Shown here: positions 59,855 through 64,000 of the stretch, piece by piece | Layout: the number at the start of each line of letters is the position of its first letter | Numbering within the stretch: position 1 is the stretch's first letter | Assembly: GCA_033675265.1 (NCBI GenBank) | Contig: JAUJYZ010001576.1 | Location: 618,434 to 682,433, forward strand | Length of the DNA stretch: 64,000 nucleotides | Source of the DNA: Actinostola sp. cb2023 | Taxonomy: Eukaryota > Cnidaria > Anthozoa > Actiniaria > Actinostolidae | Reading direction: 5' to 3' | Program-made: the position numbers and the translations under genes | The notes under the pieces: generated by a model | Seen by the model: only the letters and a program-made list of their open reading frames with translations | Databases searched by the model: none | What the model was told of the DNA's origin: nothing

Positions 59855-60313
59855 ACCAGTTGCTAGCCTGATTTTCAGACGGCTCATGTGTCATACGCTC
59901 AGAAAAGAACTGCGAATGCATTCGAGTGTTAGACAAGGTAAACCGCTCAACGGGTCAACAAATCGAAGCGTGTATGTGTATTTAATAACTATGCTAGCTT
60001 TCACGGGAAGTGTTTCTAACGTCTTTTGGCATATCAGTATCACCTGGAAAAAAATAACACTCAGTCACAAATAAGACAGCGAGTAAGATGGCAAAATTAT
60101 ACCTTTTTTTGGAGTAGGGGATTGTTACCCGGTTCAACAGCCTACTTCAAAATGGAGGCATAACACACTAACATACTAACTCCTCATGATTGTAACTGAG
60201 CTGCTCGGTTGCCGTAGGCGCCTTCATATGCAGCCCGAAAAAGTCCTCCATCAGGTTGTAAAGCGCAATTGATCATATTCCAAATGTTAAAATGCGCTAT
60301 ATAAGCAATAAAC

Positions 60314-60531
60314 GTTATTATTATTCATTATTTGAAGATAAACATAGTTTCTTCTACTGACACGATTTTGAAGTTTTATGGCTTTCGGGTCAATTGACCC
60401 ATCATCAGGGAAATAGTGAATTCCACTATTTCCCTGATGATGGGTCAATTGACCCGAACTGCCATTAAACTTCAAAATCGTGTCAGTAGAAGAAACAATT
60501 AACTATGTTTATCTTCAAATAATGAATAATT
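60314..60531. repeat. 218-bp palindrome
   Basis: The arms pair almost perfectly around GAATTC at about 60420. Sequences such as ACACGATTTTGAAGTTTTAT and GGGTCAATTGACCC lie in both arms. On the minus strand the left arm contains CTGATGA, a GGGTC/GACCC hairpin and GAAA. Confidence 0.95.
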
Positions 60532-60541
60532 CCTACACACA

Positions 60542-60655
<114 letters not shown>

Positions 60656-60884
60656 ATAACACAAACGATACTCAAAACATAAACCATATGTGTAGAGGAA
60701 ACCCCGTCAATTAGTGTTCATCTTTCACGGTTCATTTCTTACGAGTGATTTCATTGGCTCCTGAAGAAACAGAGGATCGTGACGTCAAGAACACGACTTT
60801 CTACAAGGGCAATCAGACGGGGATTGTGGAGGAAGCGAGAGCGTATGACACATGAGCCGTCTGAAAATCAGGCTAACCAGTTGC

Positions 60885-61811
60885 CAGACAATTGAAAAAA
60901 GGATCAGATTGACTTATTAACAGGTAAGAATGTATGTATTAAGATGGGAGGTGTTGAGGGGGGATGTTCCATTGATATCAGAGAAACCATTCTCAACGTA
61001 TACGTCATTCCTCAAAGTGAACATGGGCTTTCCATCGGCCATTGATTTTAAAATACCGGTGTTCAAATCAGTCTTACTTGTTAAACATTAAAATAGATAG
61101 CGATAGTCCAAGGTATGTACAATATACAGCGCCGTATTGTATTTCAGTCACTGACACATGAGCCGTCTGAAAATCAGGCTATGACAACGAAAGCCTTCTT
61201 ACAACTAGACATTGCTATGGGCAATGTACACTCGTGCCCTGTTGGGCACTCGTTGCCCTGCTCGGAAAAGAGCACCGCTGGATTCTCGAGCATACATGTA
61301 CTGACATGCTTCAAGAATTGGGATCTCTGTGGAAGTGTGGATTTCGAAGTTTGTACTGACGAGTTTGATTTTCCCTTGAAAGCTTCCCTTTTCTACCTTG
61401 TTCTTCCAATACTTGCTAGAAATAAAGATTGATAGTTATTTGAAGGTTTGAGGCCCGGTTTGAGGCGTATTTTAATAGTGGGTTTCGGGCACGGTTGTTT
61501 TCGCCTGAACTGCAGCTCAAAAGTCGTAGCACGGCAATTTAAATATAGTTTAAAAGTAATAGAAAACATACATGTATAAATAATGAAAATGGCAATCGAT
61601 ACACAAATGCAATAATGCAAGGAATTCAAGTCCAATTCATCTTCAAGTTTATAGATATAAATAGCATACTGTATATTCGCCATATTAATCTTGACTGATT
61701 GTCAGTTCGTCAGTCTCTCCGGAATTGAATATAATTATAACATTGCCTTCACTGCCAACTACATTGTAACTTTTGCCTTTCTGGATCGGATCAGTTATCC
61801 AGTCTCCAAGC
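60885..61811. other. no gene; one stray TIR copy at 61147-61181
   Basis: ACACATGAGCCGTCTGAAAA and TCAGGCTA repeat the right terminus of the 59864-60875 element. The 105-codon frame at 61115 crosses it and is not convincing. Confidence 0.4.
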
Positions 61812-62536
61812 CTATGAGGGGTGATTCCCGCCAAAATGCGATCTTAAATTGTATCGTTCCCTTTTTCGATGCGGTTTTTCATGTTTGACTTTAGTTTTCA
61901 TATTCTTCAGTGCTATTATGCTTTCCTTACTTTGACTTTTGCAAATTATGTTATTCGTATGCAAATTATGTTATTCTAAATCCGGGACAACCACATTAGT
62001 GTCTGCGGGATCCTGGAGAGAATTTATGATAATCATTTTCCCGCCAAAACATGTTAGTTTGTACGTATAGGTAATAGGACTACATGCTGTCCATTTGGAA
62101 ATAATTGGATTAAAAAAATTCCAAGGTCTGCCCAAATAGGACGAGGTCGTAGGCCGAGTCCAATTTGGCAGTCAGAAGTATTTTTTTGAAATCAATTCTT
62201 TCCAAATTGGACAGGCATGTAGTCCTGTTACTTGTTAATTATATCATATGTATTTTCTTAAGAAAAGTCCATACGAAAACTATTTTCTTAAGAAACGTCC
62301 ATACGTTGTACTCCAGAACGCTCGCCTTGGGAGGATCCCGCAGACACTAATGTGGATGTCCCGGATTTAGAATAGCATAATTCGAAAACGAATAAGATAA
62401 TTTGCAAAATATCAAAGTAAGGAATGCATAATAGCACTGAAGAATATAAAAACTAAAGACAAACATGAAAAAACCGCATCGAAAAAGTGAACGATACAAT
62501 TTAAGATCGCATTTTGGCGGGAGTCACCCCTCATAG
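61812..62536. mobile_element. 725-bp long foldback element
   Basis: Left CTATGAGGGGTGATTCCCGC and its inverted mate at the right. The arms are about 200 bp (through ATCCGGGACAACCACATTAG and GTCTGCGGGATCC). Inner arms also pair (AGGACTACATGCTGTCC / GGACAGGCATGTAGTCCT), so almost the whole element folds on itself. No transposase or clear target duplication. Confidence 0.85.
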
Positions 62537-63217
62537 AAGTCAGGTTTGTAATGCTTCAGTTTAACTTCAAGTTCGTATAACTGATAAAGGTTTTCAAGGC
62601 TTCCCATGTGTCTCTGTTTCAGTTCGCGAATATCGGCATGTTGACAGTTTTATCGAGCGAAGCTCATGGCATTGCTGTTCTCATGCAGTTCGTGTGGCGA
62701 TCTCAAGTTAAGATCTTCTCGTCTTTAACACTCAACTTAACACTCCGACGACTGAAAAAGTGTAAGAGTTCGCTCGTGAAACTCCACATGAATTGCCGAT
62801 GCCCTCCTCGCTTTGTCTAAAATGGCGTCTCGATCGTCTCTCGATAGCATGTGACCGGATATTGCACAACTTTGCGATTTTCTGACATTGAAAAAAAATA
62901 AATACTTGCTGTATTTTATACCTCGTGCCCCGGCCTAAGGCCCGGGCACGAGTAATTACAATATGAATGTGCTAATCCCGGTTCCTGGTAAAATCTGGAC
63001 GGGGACGCGGGGACATAGAAGAACAGACATATGGACGGAAAATTGTCAATAAAAATGAAATGTTTTCATGTTTGGATTCAATGTTTACCGTGCTTGAAAA
63101 TGTCTGTCAATGTAACGTCGCTCTCTGCGTGACATGTGCTCATAGCCGATTGAGTAAATTAGGGAAGTCGCTCAGTGATGATGAATGGATAGTGACATGA
63201 TGAACGCCGGGGAACTA
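62537..63217. other. no gene; 31-bp hairpin at 62922-62952
   Basis: CTCGTGCCCCGGCCTAAGGC followed by CCGGGCACGAG folds into a tight GC stem. Otherwise nothing supported. Confidence 0.45.
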
Positions 63218-63540
63218 TATTTCCTCGATTAAGCGTCCTTGGCGCTTATTTCAAATTTTGTGGCCAAGGGGGGCGCTTAATCGATGGGGGAGAACGCTTA
63301 ATATAAAAACGTGATTTGAACTCGGAAACATAAACTTCAATATGGTACTAACGGTATAGGAACATGACGTAATTACTTTGTAATAAAACGCAAGTTGTAT
63401 ACCATATTATGTAATATCTTACTGTACCATATTTCTTGGGGAGGGGAGGGGGCGCTTAATCGAGGGGGGGGGGCGTTTATTTCAAATTTTGAGGGCAAGG
63501 GGGGCGCTTAATCGAGGGAGGGCGCTTAATCAAGGAAATA
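63218..63540. mobile_element. MITE with TATTTCCTCGATTAAGCG ends
   Basis: Left TATTTCCTCGATTAAGCG; right CGCTTAATCAAGGAAATA. Subterminal copies of GGGGCGCTTAATCGA occur several times, plus TTATTTCAAATTTTG twice. Confidence 0.75.
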
Positions 63541-63626
63541 CGGTATTCTCGGCGAAAATACAACAGACAGAGTTTTATAAGTGTTTGAATCATGAGTTTG
63601 AGTTGAATGTACGATTCATTTAGACT

Positions 63627-63636
63627 ATTAATAATA

Positions 63637-63708
<72 letters not shown>

Positions 63709-63710
63709 TT
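63627..63710. repeat. (TAA)n microsatellite
   Basis: Imperfect TAA trinucleotides. Confidence 0.95.
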
Positions 63711-63820
63711 TATTAATTTATATTGTGCACTTTTCATAAAATGATCAAGTGCACATTACAATAGCTATAGCTAATTACATCGATATAAAATATTATAATT
63801 AAAAATTAAACAACAATACC

Positions 63821-64000
63821 AGGAGCCCATTAGTAGGAGCGCCCATCTAATATAGGTATGTGTCACAGCGTATTAGATGATAAATCTATTTTTAGATCAG
63901 CAATTCGCGCGAAAAAAAAAACACCTCGACCAATCAGAGCAGGAATAATTTAGCCAATCACAAACTCACTAATTCAATCACACAAGACAGGCAGACAAGA
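63821..64000. mobile_element. truncated member of the 56.8-kb TIR family
   Basis: AGGAGCCCATTAGTAGGAGC, then TGTCACAGCGT, a CTATTTTTAGA tract and CGACCAATCAGAGCAGG follow the order seen at 56766-56870. Cut off by the window end. Confidence 0.6.

Overview
This is a gene-poor, repeat-rich stretch of an animal genome. A cnidarian, probably anthozoan, origin is the best guess. It contains a Gbx-class homeobox gene with one intron and a complete eight-exon ribosomal protein L5 gene. The rest is dominated by palindromic miniature inverted-repeat elements (MITEs), minisatellites, AATAAA-bearing satellite monomers and reverse-transcriptase relics. The taxonomic call rests on general repeat style and gene content, not on a database match.

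Layout. 1-3040: mostly unannotated DNA with one MITE. 3041-4079 (+): the Gbx-like gene. 4080-9170: no gene seen, with GA microsatellites and a hammerhead-like hairpin motif at 8805-8834. 9177-14790: a decaying multi-ORF block on both strands. It has a broken C2H2 zinc-finger gene, three adjacent minus-strand ORFs, a 105-bp minisatellite and a 300-bp direct repeat at its two sides. It looks like a dead virus-like or large DNA-transposon insertion of a kind I cannot name. 15217-16535: TIR elements. 17132-23777 (-): RPL5, 295 codons, all splice sites visible. Its introns hold three MITEs, a transposase zinc-finger relic and a minisatellite that copies its last splice acceptor.

23938-31000: a MITE just upstream of RPL5, a 567-bp segment present twice (the second copy sits inside a GCACAG hexamer array), the first copy of a 2.2-kb segmental duplication, and several microsatellites. 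31955-36356: an 86-bp satellite of about 51 monomers with higher-order structure. 36357-47433: little recognisable except a degenerate L1-type reverse transcriptase and two further copies (one near-identical, one diverged) of the 2.2-kb repeat. 48570-55316: a 107-bp satellite array broken by two blocks of foldback elements. 55993-64000: nested TIR elements, 19-bp and 74-bp satellites, a CXC-domain coding relic, a 218-bp palindrome and a 725-bp foldback element.

Gbx and RPL5 are the only two genes I am confident are functional, and they are unrelated in role (a developmental transcription factor and a 60S ribosomal protein). A recurring theme is tandem arrays lying exactly between the inverted repeats of MITE-like elements (15.2, 56.8 and 56.8-59.1 kb). 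This suggests that such elements seed or carry satellites in this genome.
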